Source: a virus | IMG/VR virus record: IMGVR_UViG_3300042945_000967 | Location: 1-38,341 of that record | Length of the DNA stretch: 38,341 nt | Reading direction: 5' to 3' (one strand) | Shown: positions 1-8,523 of the stretch, piece by piece | How positions within the stretch are numbered: the first letter of the stretch is position 1 | How the letters are laid out: each line of letters starts with the position of its first letter | Made by a program: the position numbers and the translations under genes | The notes under the pieces: generated by a model | What the model was told of the DNA's origin: nothing | The model's input: the letters and a program-made list of their open reading frames with translations, nothing else | Database searches by the model: none

Positions 1-127
1 GCTCGGCTGCCCGCCTGCCGTTATGGTTATGCCGCCCGATAGGGTTTGTGTGGCTGGCGTCTTGAAGTCTTGTGTGGTGGCAGTGCCAGCGCCGGTGAAT
101 TGAATGATCTTATCGGCGGCGCTTGTG
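1..127. repeat. Terminal direct repeat, left copy
   Basis: This stretch is repeated at 38215-38341 in the same orientation with one difference (C at 11, G at 38225). The minus-strand reading frame of the tail-fibre gene continues in phase across the join, so the two copies are one locus and the genome closes into a 38,214-bp circle. A length of exactly 127 equals a common assembler k-mer, so an assembly overlap is more likely than a biological terminal repeat. Confidence 0.93.
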
Positions 128-1116
128 GTGGATGCCACCGCCGCAAGTTCTGCATCATAGGCTTGGACGTTCGTTCCGATGACAAGCCCAAGCGCCGTGC
201 GTGCATCCGCAGGCGTCTTGTTCTCCCACACGCTATCGGTCGAGTTCCAATACAGGCCACACGTATTGGTGCCAGGCGTGGTGATACGAACATCGTGCAA
301 CTCCTCAAGTTCAAAGCCGTTGAGCGGGTCCACATAGATGATCCCAGCACCTCCTGCCTTCTTGATGCAGTAGCCGACACGCACCATGTGGTCCGGTGCC
401 TGCGGCTTGACGTTGGTGAGTCCTCCTGGCGTGCTTGGCGAGAGATACAACACATCGCCTTCGTTGAAAGCGTTTGTGTTGACGCTTCTGATGAGGCCTC
501 GTGTGATTACATACCCGCTTGAATTGTTACCGATCGACTCGGCGACCAGCCCGATGGTCTCTGCGCTGTTTGGATCTCCATCCGCCTGTGCGTAGGCGAT
601 CTTAAGGCGTGTGCCGCTGGAGCCGTTGACCCTTACCACCTCGCCTTTTGCGAACGCACTGCCAGTGTCGTTGTAACACAGCACGTGCAGATCGGTGCCC
701 ATCAGAGCCGTCACGTTGCCGCCTGATAGGCCAGCCGCAGGTGACCCTTCGGTGCTGTCCCAGATCATGCGACCAGCAGCAGGTGCGCTCGTCGGTGTAG
801 TGTCGAAGTCAATGGCGTCCACCTGCCCCAGCTTGCCGTTGTCGTCAATCAGGACCGTGCTGTTCTGTATCAGCTTGCCCGTGGCGAGGTTGTACCGCGC
901 GATGGCGTTGTCGGTGGCGGAGGCCGGGCCTACAACATCGCCGGTGCCACTGCCTCCACCGTTGATAGGCGTGAGAGCGTTGGCAGCGGTGACGCCATCA
1001 CCCACGTACACGTTGGTGCCGTCCTTGAACGTCTCGCCCTCGTTTGGGATGCGCGTCCAGTCGGCCACCGGAAGGTCCGGCAGTTCAATGCGTCGTGCGT
1101 AGCGCTCCGTGCTCAT
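1..1116 (-). CDS. Tail fibre protein, N-terminal 372 codons of a gene crossing the circular join
   Basis: The ATG at 1114-1116 overlaps the stop of the preceding gene as ATGA. The frame stays open to base 1 and continues in phase at 38214 down to the stop at 37873, giving about 485 residues. The N-terminal ~50 residues contain ADW, EGETFKD, YVGDGVTA and NALTPINGG, nearly the same as the start of the protein at 37223-37813, so they probably form a shared virion-attachment module. Next comes a segment with GDVVGPASATDNAIARYN, a pattern common in phage fibre proteins from environmental viromes. The C-terminal part lies at the other end of the window. Inferred role: an adhesive tail fibre acting outside the cell. 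Tip specificity cannot be read from the sequence. Confidence 0.82.
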   Translation of the reverse strand, partial: MSTERYARRIELPDLPVADWTRIPNEGETFKDGTNVYVGDGVTAANALTPINGGGSGTGDVVGPASATDNAIARYNLATGKLIQNSTVLIDDNGKLGQVDAIDFDTTPTSAPAAGRMIWDSTEGSPAAGLSGGNVTALMGTDLHVLCYNDTGSAFAKGEVVRVNGSSGTRLKIAYAQADGDPNSAETIGLVAESIGNNSSGYVITRGLIRSVNTNAFNEGDVLYLSPSTPGGLTNVKPQAPDHMVRVGYCIKKAGGAGIIYVDPLNGFELEELHDVRITTPGTNTCGLYWNSTDSVWENKTPADARTALGLVIGTNVQAYDAELAAVASTTSAADKIIQFTGAGTATTQDFKTPATQTLSGGITITAGGQPS

Positions 1117-1691
1117 TCGCAGCACTCACCATATTGGTTCCGACCATCCTCATACGGGTATGGGTTCTTGAGCCCGTACGGGTACTGGTAGCGGCTCTTG
1201 CGTGTGATGACGCCACCCTTGTAGGTCTTGCGCACGCGCTCCTCGCTATCCACGATGGTCTCGTAGGAGGTGAACACGTCGGTGTTGTCGCGCAGGTAGC
1301 GCAGCATCTCGTCGTAGCCAGCATCGGCATAGTCGCGTGCCTGTGCCACCTGCATAGCCAGCGTGCGGCTGTCCACCGGCGTGTAGTTGGCATCGCCTAC
1401 CATATGGATGCCGTTGGCCGTTGGCTCCGAGTACATACGGGGCAGGGCGTGCTGCAAGGTGCGCCACGCGAGCGGCGTCTTAGCCAAGTCCCACAGGGGC
1501 GAATAGATGGCATCGCCCCCGGCAAAGTTGGATGCGATGGCGCTCTCGACCTCGCCGTAGAGCGTCTCGCCGAACATCTTCTTCAGTTCGCGCTCGGCCT
1601 GCGTGGCGAAGGGCGTGTACTTGCGCGACTCGTCCACCAGCCCGCTGAGGCCCGTGATGGTCTTGAAGCTGGCGAAGGTCAGCAGGCTCAT
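1113..1691 (-). CDS. Probable head-tail adaptor (DUF6712-like)
   Basis: 192 residues, directly after the portal gene (ATGA overlap at 1688-1691) and coupled by ATGA to the tail-fibre gene. It is mostly helical, beginning MSLLTFASFKTITGL, and ends in a Tyr/Pro-rich tail that includes RYQYPYGLKNPYPYEDGRNQ. From memory, proteins of this size and composition lie next to portal genes in Bacteroidota phages and carry the label DUF6712; that match is unverified. Inferred role: a neck or adaptor protein acting in virion assembly. A minor head protein is the alternative. Confidence 0.55.
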   Translation of the reverse strand: MSLLTFASFKTITGLSGLVDESRKYTPFATQAERELKKMFGETLYGEVESAIASNFAGGDAIYSPLWDLAKTPLAWRTLQHALPRMYSEPTANGIHMVGDANYTPVDSRTLAMQVAQARDYADAGYDEMLRYLRDNTDVFTSYETIVDSEERVRKTYKGGVITRKSRYQYPYGLKNPYPYEDGRNQYGECCE

Positions 1692-3037
1692 GCTTCTTGG
1701 TCTGTTTCGTCCTCCGGTTCGACATCCTCCTCGTCCTCATCTTGCGGCTGCCTTGGCGGTGCGCTCACAGGCATCGCGGCGGGTGTCGGTGCCGTCAAGC
1801 CGGGTATTTTCTCGCCTCGCTCGTCTTCCAGCGGCGGCAGGTCCATCTCGTCACGGATCTCGTTGACAGTCATCGTTGCCAAGACGATCTTCTCGGTCTG
1901 TGCCTCTTCTTCGAAGGGCTCCAGCTCTTCGATCTCTGCCTCCCATACCTCCGTCAGCCCGTCGAGGTTCATCAGGCGCACCAAGTCCTTGCAGATCATC
2001 TGCTGCTTTGGCTCCACGAACGTGGCCTGGAACTGCTCCAGCGCGGCCTTCAACGCGCTGCCCTGCGAGGTGAGACCGCCGGTGGTGTCCATCCGGTACA
2101 GGATGTCGGGGATGCCGTATCCGCGCACGATGACGCGCTCGGCGTTGTCGCGGATGGTGTCAAGCTCCCCGGCGTGGTCACCACGCGGCAGCACGTTGAG
2201 CACCGGCGCGTTCTCCTCGCTCGATCCGAAGGTGTGGAAGATGCCACGACCTGCCGCGCCCGTATAGGCGTCCTCGATGTCCTTGTCGTACTGATCGAGG
2301 TCTTTGGTGTCCGGCGAGATGTACGTGTGCAGGTGGACGCTGGCCTTGAAGCCCGTGTCAATCTGCGTCCGGTTGAACACCGGCACCTTGGCCCACACCT
2401 CCGCGTCGGCCACGCAGGCTAGGTACCACGGCTCACCGTAGTAGTCGCGCCCCTGCTTGTACTGCTTGCTGTAGTGCAGCTCGGTTGGCGCCGGCCGCGA
2501 CGGGTCGAACGCGGGCAGCTCGATGGGCTTGTAGCGCTCTGTGGATACGCCACCCCTGGTGCCCACCTTGCTCCAGTCGCTGCTGAAGTAGTAGGACGGG
2601 ATGCGCCCTTCCATCATCTTGGCCGCACGGATACGGCTCACATCCATATGGTCAAGGCGCGCGATGGCGCCACCGGCAGCACGCCGCACGGCCCACGCCT
2701 TCGTGTTGAGCAGGGCGATGTCGAGGGCCGTGGCGTACAAGAACGACTCCTCGGTCGTATCGGTCATCCACTGCTGAAAGCGCTGCTGTGCGGCCTCCAC
2801 CTCGTTACCTTCACGGTCCTTGAACTTGATGCCCTTTCCAGCGATGAACATCGCCGCCATCTCCACGCAGCGCCCAAGCGGCACGCAGTTGTCGGCGAGC
2901 GTCCGCATCGCGTTGGGGAACAGGTTATCCAGCCCGAACCACACCCACGGGGAGCCGGTGTAGCGCTCCTCGACGATGGGGGCGCTCGTGCCGTCCTTCA
3001 GGTAGGCCCGGAACTTGAAACCCGTTTGAAGCTTCAT
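1688..3037 (-). CDS. Portal protein
   Basis: 449 residues, the usual portal size. The ATG at 3037 follows a hairpin at 3059-3084. The N-terminal half has RYTGSPWVWFGLDNLFP and a helical region. The centre has the conserved-looking YGEPWYLACVADAEVWAK and RGYGIPDILYRMD segments, and the C-terminus is very acidic (DEDEEDVEPEDETDQEA). These are typical of Bacteroidota-phage portals, the dodecameric ring through which TerL pumps DNA. The acidic tail is a plausible contact for scaffold or terminase. Unusually, the gene lies downstream of the capsid gene and about 12 kb from the terminase. The assignment rests on recognition and size. Confidence 0.8.
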   Translation of the reverse strand: MKLQTGFKFRAYLKDGTSAPIVEERYTGSPWVWFGLDNLFPNAMRTLADNCVPLGRCVEMAAMFIAGKGIKFKDREGNEVEAAQQRFQQWMTDTTEESFLYATALDIALLNTKAWAVRRAAGGAIARLDHMDVSRIRAAKMMEGRIPSYYFSSDWSKVGTRGGVSTERYKPIELPAFDPSRPAPTELHYSKQYKQGRDYYGEPWYLACVADAEVWAKVPVFNRTQIDTGFKASVHLHTYISPDTKDLDQYDKDIEDAYTGAAGRGIFHTFGSSEENAPVLNVLPRGDHAGELDTIRDNAERVIVRGYGIPDILYRMDTTGGLTSQGSALKAALEQFQATFVEPKQQMICKDLVRLMNLDGLTEVWEAEIEELEPFEEEAQTEKIVLATMTVNEIRDEMDLPPLEDERGEKIPGLTAPTPAAMPVSAPPRQPQDEDEEDVEPEDETDQEA

Positions 3038-3058
3038 AGACCTTGTGGTTAGTGAAAA

Positions 3059-3084
3059 GGGCGGGCACGTCGCCGCACCCGCCC
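3059..3084 (-). terminator. Stem-loop with U-tract between the 61-residue gene and the portal gene
   Basis: GGGCGGG at 3059-3065 pairs with CCCGCCC at 3078-3084. On the minus strand the stem is followed by CTTTTCAC, which looks like an intrinsic terminator or a stop-and-stabilise hairpin inside the structural operon. A full stop here would uncouple the portal and fibres from the capsid transcript, so partial termination or 3'-end protection of the capsid mRNA is the likely role. Confidence 0.5.
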
Positions 3085-3102
3085 ATCACACGCGTTCGTT
3101 CG

Positions 3103-3288
3103 TTAGGCGGGGATGATCAGGGTGCCGAACGCCTCAGGAGCCTTACGCGCGATCAGAGCGATCACGGTGGGGTTCTTCAGTTGGTCGTTCGTCACGTTCT
3201 TCAGCCCGGCCTTGGGGATGTCCACGGCAGCACCCTTTGCCAGCTTGTAGCCCTTGGCTACCTCCTTCTTGTTGTCGCTCATCTTCAT
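3103..3288 (-). CDS. Small virion-region protein, unknown
   Basis: 61 residues from ATG 3288; a second ATG at 3282 would remove two residues. It is a Lys-rich start followed by a mixed segment ending APEAFGTLIIPA. It lies 5 bp downstream of the 183-residue structural gene and upstream of a terminator-like hairpin. The family is not recognised. The position between capsid and portal genes suggests a minor head or connector protein. Confidence 0.55.
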   Translation of the reverse strand: MKMSDNKKEVAKGYKLAKGAAVDIPKAGLKNVTNDQLKNPTVIALIARKAPEAFGTLIIPA

Positions 3289-3293
3289 CAGAG

Positions 3294-3845
3294 TTAGGTC
3301 GTGGTAACCTTGGCAGCCAGCGTAGCCAGCGTCGTGGTCACATCGGTATCAAGGAAGTGCGGGCTGAGCTCGTCCATCTGCTGGGCGCGGAACTCCACCG
3401 CGTAGCCTACCTCCTCACCTTCGCTCGATCCTACCAGGCTGAACAGGTTGGCGCCGCTGTCCTTGCCGATGATCTGGAACACGCCAGCCTTGAGTTGGGC
3501 GATGATCACCATGTCCGGCCCCTTGGTGCTCTGGAGGAAGTTGCGGGCCTCGATGCCCAGATCCGGAACGCGGAAGCTCAGCGCCTGGAAGAACGACTGA
3601 GAGCCCTCGTCGAACTCGTTGCGCCACTGCACGGTGTCCTTCTCCACCTCCAGCTCGTAGAAGCCATCGCCAGCGCCGAAGGTCACGTCCTCGTACTGGT
3701 TAGGCGTTGCGCTCACCACCCATCCGGTGACCTCACGCAGGGACGCGATCCAGATGCGGTTGTGCCATACACCAGCGGCAATGCTGGCGCATTCGTTGTC
3801 GGCGAGGATGTACCCGCCGGTGAGTACTGAACAGTTCGTTGCCAT
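3294..3845 (-). CDS. Structural protein, possibly tail tube or capsid-associated
   Basis: 183 residues, 61 bp after the major capsid gene with a strong hairpin between them. It contains VQWRNEFDEGSQSFFQAL and a central ARNFLQSTKGPDMVIIAQL block, then FQIIGKDSGANLF, a composition consistent with beta-rich virion proteins. No definite family is recognised. A tail-tube subunit is a fair guess because the genome has no other obvious one and the gene sits in a probable high-expression position next to the capsid gene. A head decoration protein is the alternative. Confidence 0.6.
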   Translation of the reverse strand: MATNCSVLTGGYILADNECASIAAGVWHNRIWIASLREVTGWVVSATPNQYEDVTFGAGDGFYELEVEKDTVQWRNEFDEGSQSFFQALSFRVPDLGIEARNFLQSTKGPDMVIIAQLKAGVFQIIGKDSGANLFSLVGSSEGEEVGYAVEFRAQQMDELSPHFLDTDVTTTLATLAAKVTTT

Positions 3846-3865
3846 CTGGTGCGGTTTACGGCATC

Positions 3866-3890
3866 GGGGGAGGCTTACTGTTCCTCCCCC
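3866..3890 (-). terminator. Strong hairpin after the capsid gene
   Basis: GGGGGAGG at 3866-3873 pairs perfectly with CCTCCCCC at 3883-3890 around a 9-base loop, just downstream of the capsid gene in the direction of transcription. No U-tract follows, so it may act as a processing or mRNA-stability element rather than a simple terminator. Confidence 0.45.
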
Positions 3891-3906
3891 TCAGCCTCAG
3901 TTGTTG

Positions 3907-4896
3907 TTAGGTGGTCGGACCCCAGTACTTGATGCTGTTGCCGGTCAGGTCGCGGTAACCGACGCCGCCCTTGAAGCGGAACTTCCACCAGATGAACTCC
4001 TCGTACTGGTCCATGCCCAGCTTGATGTCCGTGAAGTCGCTCTCGAGGTCGAGGGCGGCCACCAGGTTGCCGTTGCGGCTGAGGATGATGGTGCCGGTGC
4101 CGGTGAGGAAGTTCTGCACCACTACGGGCACAGGGAAGCCGGGGAAGTTGAACTCGGCGAAGCTACCGTTCTGAAGGACGTTCAGGCCGGGGGTGATGAG
4201 GTTCTGGCCGTTCAGCTTCACGTAGTTCTGCTGAAGGAAGGCGTACTCCTTGGGGCTCATCACGATGTGGCAGTTGCCCGCCATCACATCGGAGGCGAAG
4301 TCCACATCGGCCATCGCGGCGTTCAGCAGGGCCTCGCAGATGTTGTACACACCGGCGGCGTCAGTACCAGCCGAGCCACCGCTGGTGGGAGTGGTGCTGC
4401 CGAGGATGGAGCTGCCCATGTTGGCGGCATACAGCAGATCGGTGAGGCCGCTGGTGATCCAGTTGCTGCCACCGTTCCACATCTCGTTGCCGATGGCCTT
4501 GGCCGTCTTCTTCGCCACATCCATCAGGATGCCAGCCTCGAAGGCACCGATGCCGGTGTAGTGCTGACCGGCGGTGAGGCCCTGTGCGGTGAAGTAGTCC
4601 TCGAAGCCATGCACGCAGATCTGGTCGCGCACCAGACCCTTCTTCAGGGTGATGGTGGACTGGCTGATCGTGCTGTCGTTGTTGCCGTCGATGTCCGTGA
4701 AGCAGTTGTCACCATCGGCGATGGTGATGCTGGTGGACAGCTTCGGGAGCTTCAGGGTATCGGCTTTCACGCCGGTGTACACCTGACCGTACTTGCGCAG
4801 GTACGGGAGCACGTCGTTCGACGCGATCGCCTGCGTGTAGAAGTCGAGCTTGGACTCATCGGTCCATGCGCTCAACCCAGAGAAAGTAACTGCCAT
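3907..4896 (-). CDS. Major capsid protein
   Basis: 329 residues, starting MAVTFSGLSAWTDESKLDF. It follows the ClpP-type protease/scaffold gene and is itself followed by a strong hairpin. It has a helical N-terminal region, a central Gly/Ser/Thr-rich loop (near GSTTPTSGGSAGTDAAGVYN) and a beta-rich C-terminal half with PKEYAFLQQNYVKLNG and EEFIWWKFRFKGGVGYRD. This resembles HK97-fold capsid proteins of Bacteroidota phages. It would assemble the icosahedral head around scaffold supplied by the upstream gene. No protease cleavage site can be placed with certainty. Confidence 0.8.
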   Translation of the reverse strand: MAVTFSGLSAWTDESKLDFYTQAIASNDVLPYLRKYGQVYTGVKADTLKLPKLSTSITIADGDNCFTDIDGNNDSTISQSTITLKKGLVRDQICVHGFEDYFTAQGLTAGQHYTGIGAFEAGILMDVAKKTAKAIGNEMWNGGSNWITSGLTDLLYAANMGSSILGSTTPTSGGSAGTDAAGVYNICEALLNAAMADVDFASDVMAGNCHIVMSPKEYAFLQQNYVKLNGQNLITPGLNVLQNGSFAEFNFPGFPVPVVVQNFLTGTGTIILSRNGNLVAALDLESDFTDIKLGMDQYEEFIWWKFRFKGGVGYRDLTGNSIKYWGPTT

Positions 4897-4914
4897 TGAA
4901 AAAGTTGGGTTTGG

Positions 4915-6021
4915 TTAGTTCTTGTTCTTGGAGCCGATGAAGCGGTCCAGCGCGTCCATCTGACGTGCGATGCTCTCGGCCTTCTTGCTGATGGTGCCGA
5001 TGTTGGCCTTCGCAGGAGCGCCGGGAGCCTGTGCAGCCGGTGCGGCATCGGCCACCACGGCAGGGGCCAGCGGCTCGCTCTTGAGCTTCTCCACCTCGGC
5101 GGTCACCTCGGCGACCTTGGCGGCAGCCTCCTGAGCAGCCTGCTCGGCAGCGACGGCAGCTTCGGCCTTGGGCGCAAGCGCCTCCACCTGTGCGTTGGCT
5201 TCATCCAGTTGGGCCTTGAGGGTGCGTACCTCGCTGGTGAGGGCCGCGACGATCTCGCCGTACTTGGCGGCCACGTTCACACGGGCCTTGATGCTGCCCT
5301 TGAGCGCAGCATGGATGGCCTCGGTGACGGTCATCGGCACCTCTACCTCCACCACCTCATCGGCGGCATCGGCATCGGCCTTGGGCTCAGGCTGCTCATC
5401 GCCGGGGTCGGCGTTCACCACCTCGGGGGTGATATCTGCGGCCTTCACCTCTTCGGCGGCGGCCTCGGTCTTGATGACCTCTTCCATCGGTTGCATGGTG
5501 TTTAGCGACGCCGCCATCTTCAGCGGGTCGAATACTGAATCAGCGAAGCCCTCGGCCTTGGCGGTCTGGGCGTCCATGAACGTCTCGGCATCCAGCATCC
5601 GGCGCACCTTGTCCTTGCTCTTGCCGCTCTTGGCAGCGAACAGGGCCACCTGGCGCTCGTTGATGCTGTCCAGCACGCCCGCATCCTCGCCGCTCACGGC
5701 GTAGGCGTTGTGGATCATCAGGAAGGCGGATGCGGCCATCTCTACGCGCTTGGCTGCTGCGGAGATAATCGCCGCACCGGATGCGGCGATGCCGTAGATG
5801 CGCACGGTGATGTCCTTGCCCTTGAGGAAGTCGTACAGCCCAAGGGAGGCGAAGGCGTCACCGCCACCGCTCATCATCGTGATGGTCACCGGCTGGTCGC
5901 GGAAGAACGACACGGCACGCATGATCTCCTCAGCCGTATAGGGCGTGATGTCGCCAAGGATGGCAAGCTCCACGCCTTCAGCGGTCTGCGCACACCGGAT
6001 GTTCAGAGATCGCACGGACAC
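4915..6021 (-). CDS. Head maturation protease (ClpP/S14 type) fused to a scaffold-like C-terminus
   Basis: 368 residues. The N-terminal ~170 residues are a ClpP-fold serine protease: SGGGDAFASLGLYDFL at 51-66, nucleophile in GIAASGAAI (Ser81), His104 in LMIHNAY, and an acidic residue in MLDAETFMD near 144-150. After about residue 190 the chain becomes Ala/Glu/Val-rich, with acidic stretches and a coiled coil (about 230-320), ending in a basic tail (FIGSKNKN). This fits a protease-scaffold fusion that cleaves itself and the capsid during maturation. The start is GTG at 6019-6021; no upstream in-frame ATG is available and the first internal ATG would remove part of the fold. Confidence 0.85.
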   Translation of the reverse strand: MSVRSLNIRCAQTAEGVELAILGDITPYTAEEIMRAVSFFRDQPVTITMMSGGGDAFASLGLYDFLKGKDITVRIYGIAASGAAIISAAAKRVEMAASAFLMIHNAYAVSGEDAGVLDSINERQVALFAAKSGKSKDKVRRMLDAETFMDAQTAKAEGFADSVFDPLKMAASLNTMQPMEEVIKTEAAAEEVKAADITPEVVNADPGDEQPEPKADADAADEVVEVEVPMTVTEAIHAALKGSIKARVNVAAKYGEIVAALTSEVRTLKAQLDEANAQVEALAPKAEAAVAAEQAAQEAAAKVAEVTAEVEKLKSEPLAPAVVADAAPAAQAPGAPAKANIGTISKKAESIARQMDALDRFIGSKNKN

Positions 6022-6050
6022 AAAAGTTCCGCGCTACGCCCCGTGCTGTT

Positions 6051-6065
6051 TGCGGACTTTCCGCA
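6051..6065. repeat. Palindromic hairpin TGCGGA-CTT-TCCGCA, copy 1
   Basis: A perfect 6-bp stem with a 3-base loop, 30 bp upstream of the GTG start of the protease/scaffold gene. The exact reverse complement lies at 13898-13912, 35 bp upstream of another GTG-started gene. It may be an RNA hairpin affecting processing or translation. Confidence 0.5.
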
Positions 6066-6069
6066 GAGC

Positions 6070-6324
6070 CTATCGGGTGACCTTGTATACCACGTCCCAC
6101 AGGGTGCGCTCACCCATACAGAAGCGCTCGGCCACCTCGCTCACGATGGAGGTGGTGCTGCGGCTGGTATCCGGCGCTTGCAGGAGGTACTCGTGCATGG
6201 CGCAGCCACGGCGTGCGAGGGTCTCGTCAAGGGCGGCAAGGGCGTATAGCTCGTCGATCACATCGGAGCAGTCCTTGCCAAGCGCGGCGCTTAGGCGGGC
6301 GGTCAGTTCGTCCTTGTACTTCAT
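6070..6324 (-). CDS. Small helical protein, unknown
   Basis: 84 residues, coupled to the tape-measure gene by ATGA (6321-6324). Mainly helical; the C-terminal segment [20 protein letters not shown] reads like a helix-turn-helix of the recognition-helix type. It lies between tape measure and protease. A regulatory or virion-assembly role is possible. The family is not recognised. Confidence 0.55.
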   Translation of the reverse strand: MKYKDELTARLSAALGKDCSDVIDELYALAALDETLARRGCAMHEYLLQAPDTSRSTTSIVSEVAERFCMGERTLWDVVYKVTR

Positions 6325-8522
6325 AAGGTGGAGCGTGTCTCGCGCACCTGTACGCGGTGCTGCACGCGGTTGAGGTCTTCGATCACCATGACGGGCTGGA
6401 GGTCAAGTGAGCCGATGGCAGCCATCATGCGCTCGGACTGAAGGGATGAGGCATCCGGTGTCGGTGCCGATGCGTTCAACAGAGATGAGCCACTGGTGAC
6501 CACGCCGCCGGTGAAGTACTGCCCCGGCACTCGGGGCTTCAGCCCTGCGAACAGTTCGTGCAGGAACTCCAGGTTCTTGACCCCGATGCGGCGGGTGGCC
6601 TCCTTGTTGAACACGAACTCCCCACGGTGGACGACACCGGCTGGTTCGTACTTGCCGCCGTTACCCGTGTAACCGCCCTCTGCGAACCCACGGATGCGGG
6701 CCACCGATGCAAGGCCGGAAGCAATCACGGCCACGGCCGCAGCGATGCGGGCGAAGGTGTTCGGGATGGTCTTATCCGTCAGCGCCTGTGTGGCTCCGAG
6801 GTAGGTGTTGATGAGGGCCGATGAGATGGCGAGCGCCTTTTGGGCGGCGCTCTGTTGTCCAGCTAGTTGACCAAAGGCTTGCAACGCCTGAGCAGTAGCA
6901 CCAAGCGCAGCCTGTTCGCTTTGCTTGGCAAATGCTGCGGCTTCTGATGCTGCAACCTGTTCTTCATAGGCTTCGTTCTGTTCTCTTATAGCCGCTGTCT
7001 GTTCCTCGGTAGCTTGTTTGAGCTTTAGGATTTGCTCTATCTGCTTGGCTGTTTCTACATCACCGCCATAAGTAGGACCACGAAATGGATCAAGCGGCTC
7101 AATGAACTCCGGCGCGTTTTGCTGATCTGCGGCCCGTTGCGCCTCCCGTGCCTTGGCGTAGGCCTTGGCCTGCCGTTCGGCTTCCTCTGCGGCCTTCTTT
7201 CGCGCCTCCGCCTCCGCATCCAACGCTTTGCGCTGTGCCTCAGCCTGAGCCTTGCGCTCCTCGGTAAAGGTGATTTTCTGTTCGGCTTCTAGCTGTTCGC
7301 GCAAAAGACGGATTTTAATCTCTGCGGCCTTGGCATCCACAAGGTTACCGGCCTCCAATGCCCGTTGCCTCTCAAGTTCCAGCTTCGTGAAGTCGTCCTG
7401 AAACTTGCGAGCCAGCTCGTTGCGATCGGCCTGTGCTTGCGTGAGGCGTCCCTGTGCTACGGCAAGGCGGTCCTGTGCTGCGGCCACCTCCTGCGCAAGC
7501 TGCCCAATTTCGGCAAGGCCGCTCTGTAAATCGTTCAGCGCCTCGAGGTTCTTTTCGTTCTGGTCCTCCACGGACATGAACGCGGCCACCAGCAAGCCGA
7601 GGGCGGACACTACCGCCACGATGGGCAGGGCATTCATGGCCAAGCCCAGCGCACGGGTCGCCACAGTTGCCGCACCCGTTGCCGTGGTCTGTGCCGTGGT
7701 AACAGCAGTCTCCACCGCCGTAGCGGCAGCCTTGGCTTCCGTGGCTGTGGTGGTAAGGCCGATGGCGATGGCTAGGCCCTTGCTGGCCTTGATAGCGTTG
7801 TTGATGCTCTCGATGCCCTGCGTGATGGCAAGCGCCGCCTGCACCTTCAGGATGGCCTTCTCGACCGCCTCGTTCTCTTCCCCGAACAGGGCCGCCGCCC
7901 CTTGCGCCACGGCGAACGCCCCGGCGATGCCCTCGGCCACGCGCCCGAAGGTCTGGATCTTGCCCTCGAAGTCGATCGCCTCGATGCTGATGTTCACCTC
8001 CTTCAGGCTGTCCTGAAGGTCGTCCACACGGGCGGCCGCAGTCTGGAACTCCTTGCTGTCCCGCCCGAACTGCTGGAAGGCCACCTGTGCCTCGCGTTGC
8101 GCCTCCCTGATCGCCTGCTTCAGCGAGTTGAACGCAGGAGTCACGGCGCCGCTGACGGCGTCGGCCATCTTATCGCGGAAGCGCAGACCGTTCTCTGTGA
8201 GCTTCGCAAGGTCGTTGCTCTGCTCGCGCATGAACGCGCTGTTCTTCTTGATCTCGATGCTGTTGGCCGCAATGATCTTGCGGTTCTTCTCCATCAACTC
8301 GTTCAGCGCCTTCTCAGCACTGGCGATCTCCCGCTTCGCCTTGGCGCTGCCGTTGCTCTCCTCTTTGAGTTTGTTGAGCTCCTTCTGCTGCTGTCTGATC
8401 TCAGTGTTCAGCGCCTTGTTCGCATCCTTCAGCTTCTCGGTCTCGATGAACAGCTTTTGGTACTCGCCAAGCGCATCCGATGCGTTAGCCCTTAGCTCTA
8501 CGATAACCTCGTTGGTCGCCAT
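6321..8522 (-). CDS. Tail tape-measure protein
   Basis: 733 residues. Long charged coiled coils occupy about 1-115 and 330-500. Hydrophobic Ala/Thr-rich segments (near [18 protein letters not shown], and [20 protein letters not shown]) could insert in membranes. The C-terminal part has [24 protein letters not shown] and [19 protein letters not shown], a signature of tape-measure proteins. It would span the tail lumen, set tail length and help DNA cross the envelope. At roughly 1.5 A per residue the tail would be near 110 nm; this is an estimate. Unlike the usual order, it precedes rather than follows the head genes. Confidence 0.85.
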   Translation of the reverse strand: MATNEVIVELRANASDALGEYQKLFIETEKLKDANKALNTEIRQQQKELNKLKEESNGSAKAKREIASAEKALNELMEKNRKIIAANSIEIKKNSAFMREQSNDLAKLTENGLRFRDKMADAVSGAVTPAFNSLKQAIREAQREAQVAFQQFGRDSKEFQTAAARVDDLQDSLKEVNISIEAIDFEGKIQTFGRVAEGIAGAFAVAQGAAALFGEENEAVEKAILKVQAALAITQGIESINNAIKASKGLAIAIGLTTTATEAKAAATAVETAVTTAQTTATGAATVATRALGLAMNALPIVAVVSALGLLVAAFMSVEDQNEKNLEALNDLQSGLAEIGQLAQEVAAAQDRLAVAQGRLTQAQADRNELARKFQDDFTKLELERQRALEAGNLVDAKAAEIKIRLLREQLEAEQKITFTEERKAQAEAQRKALDAEAEARKKAAEEAERQAKAYAKAREAQRAADQQNAPEFIEPLDPFRGPTYGGDVETAKQIEQILKLKQATEEQTAAIREQNEAYEEQVAASEAAAFAKQSEQAALGATAQALQAFGQLAGQQSAAQKALAISSALINTYLGATQALTDKTIPNTFARIAAAVAVIASGLASVARIRGFAEGGYTGNGGKYEPAGVVHRGEFVFNKEATRRIGVKNLEFLHELFAGLKPRVPGQYFTGGVVTSGSSLLNASAPTPDASSLQSERMMAAIGSLDLQPVMVIEDLNRVQHRVQVRETRSTL

Positions 8523-8523
8523 G

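Noticed and set aside
1044-2267. 407-codon plus-strand frame opposite the portal
   Set aside because: Low-complexity Ser-rich translation, antisense to the portal gene.
3727-4899. 390-codon plus-strand frame opposite the capsid gene
   Set aside because: Shadow of the capsid gene; no start context and no recognisable domain.
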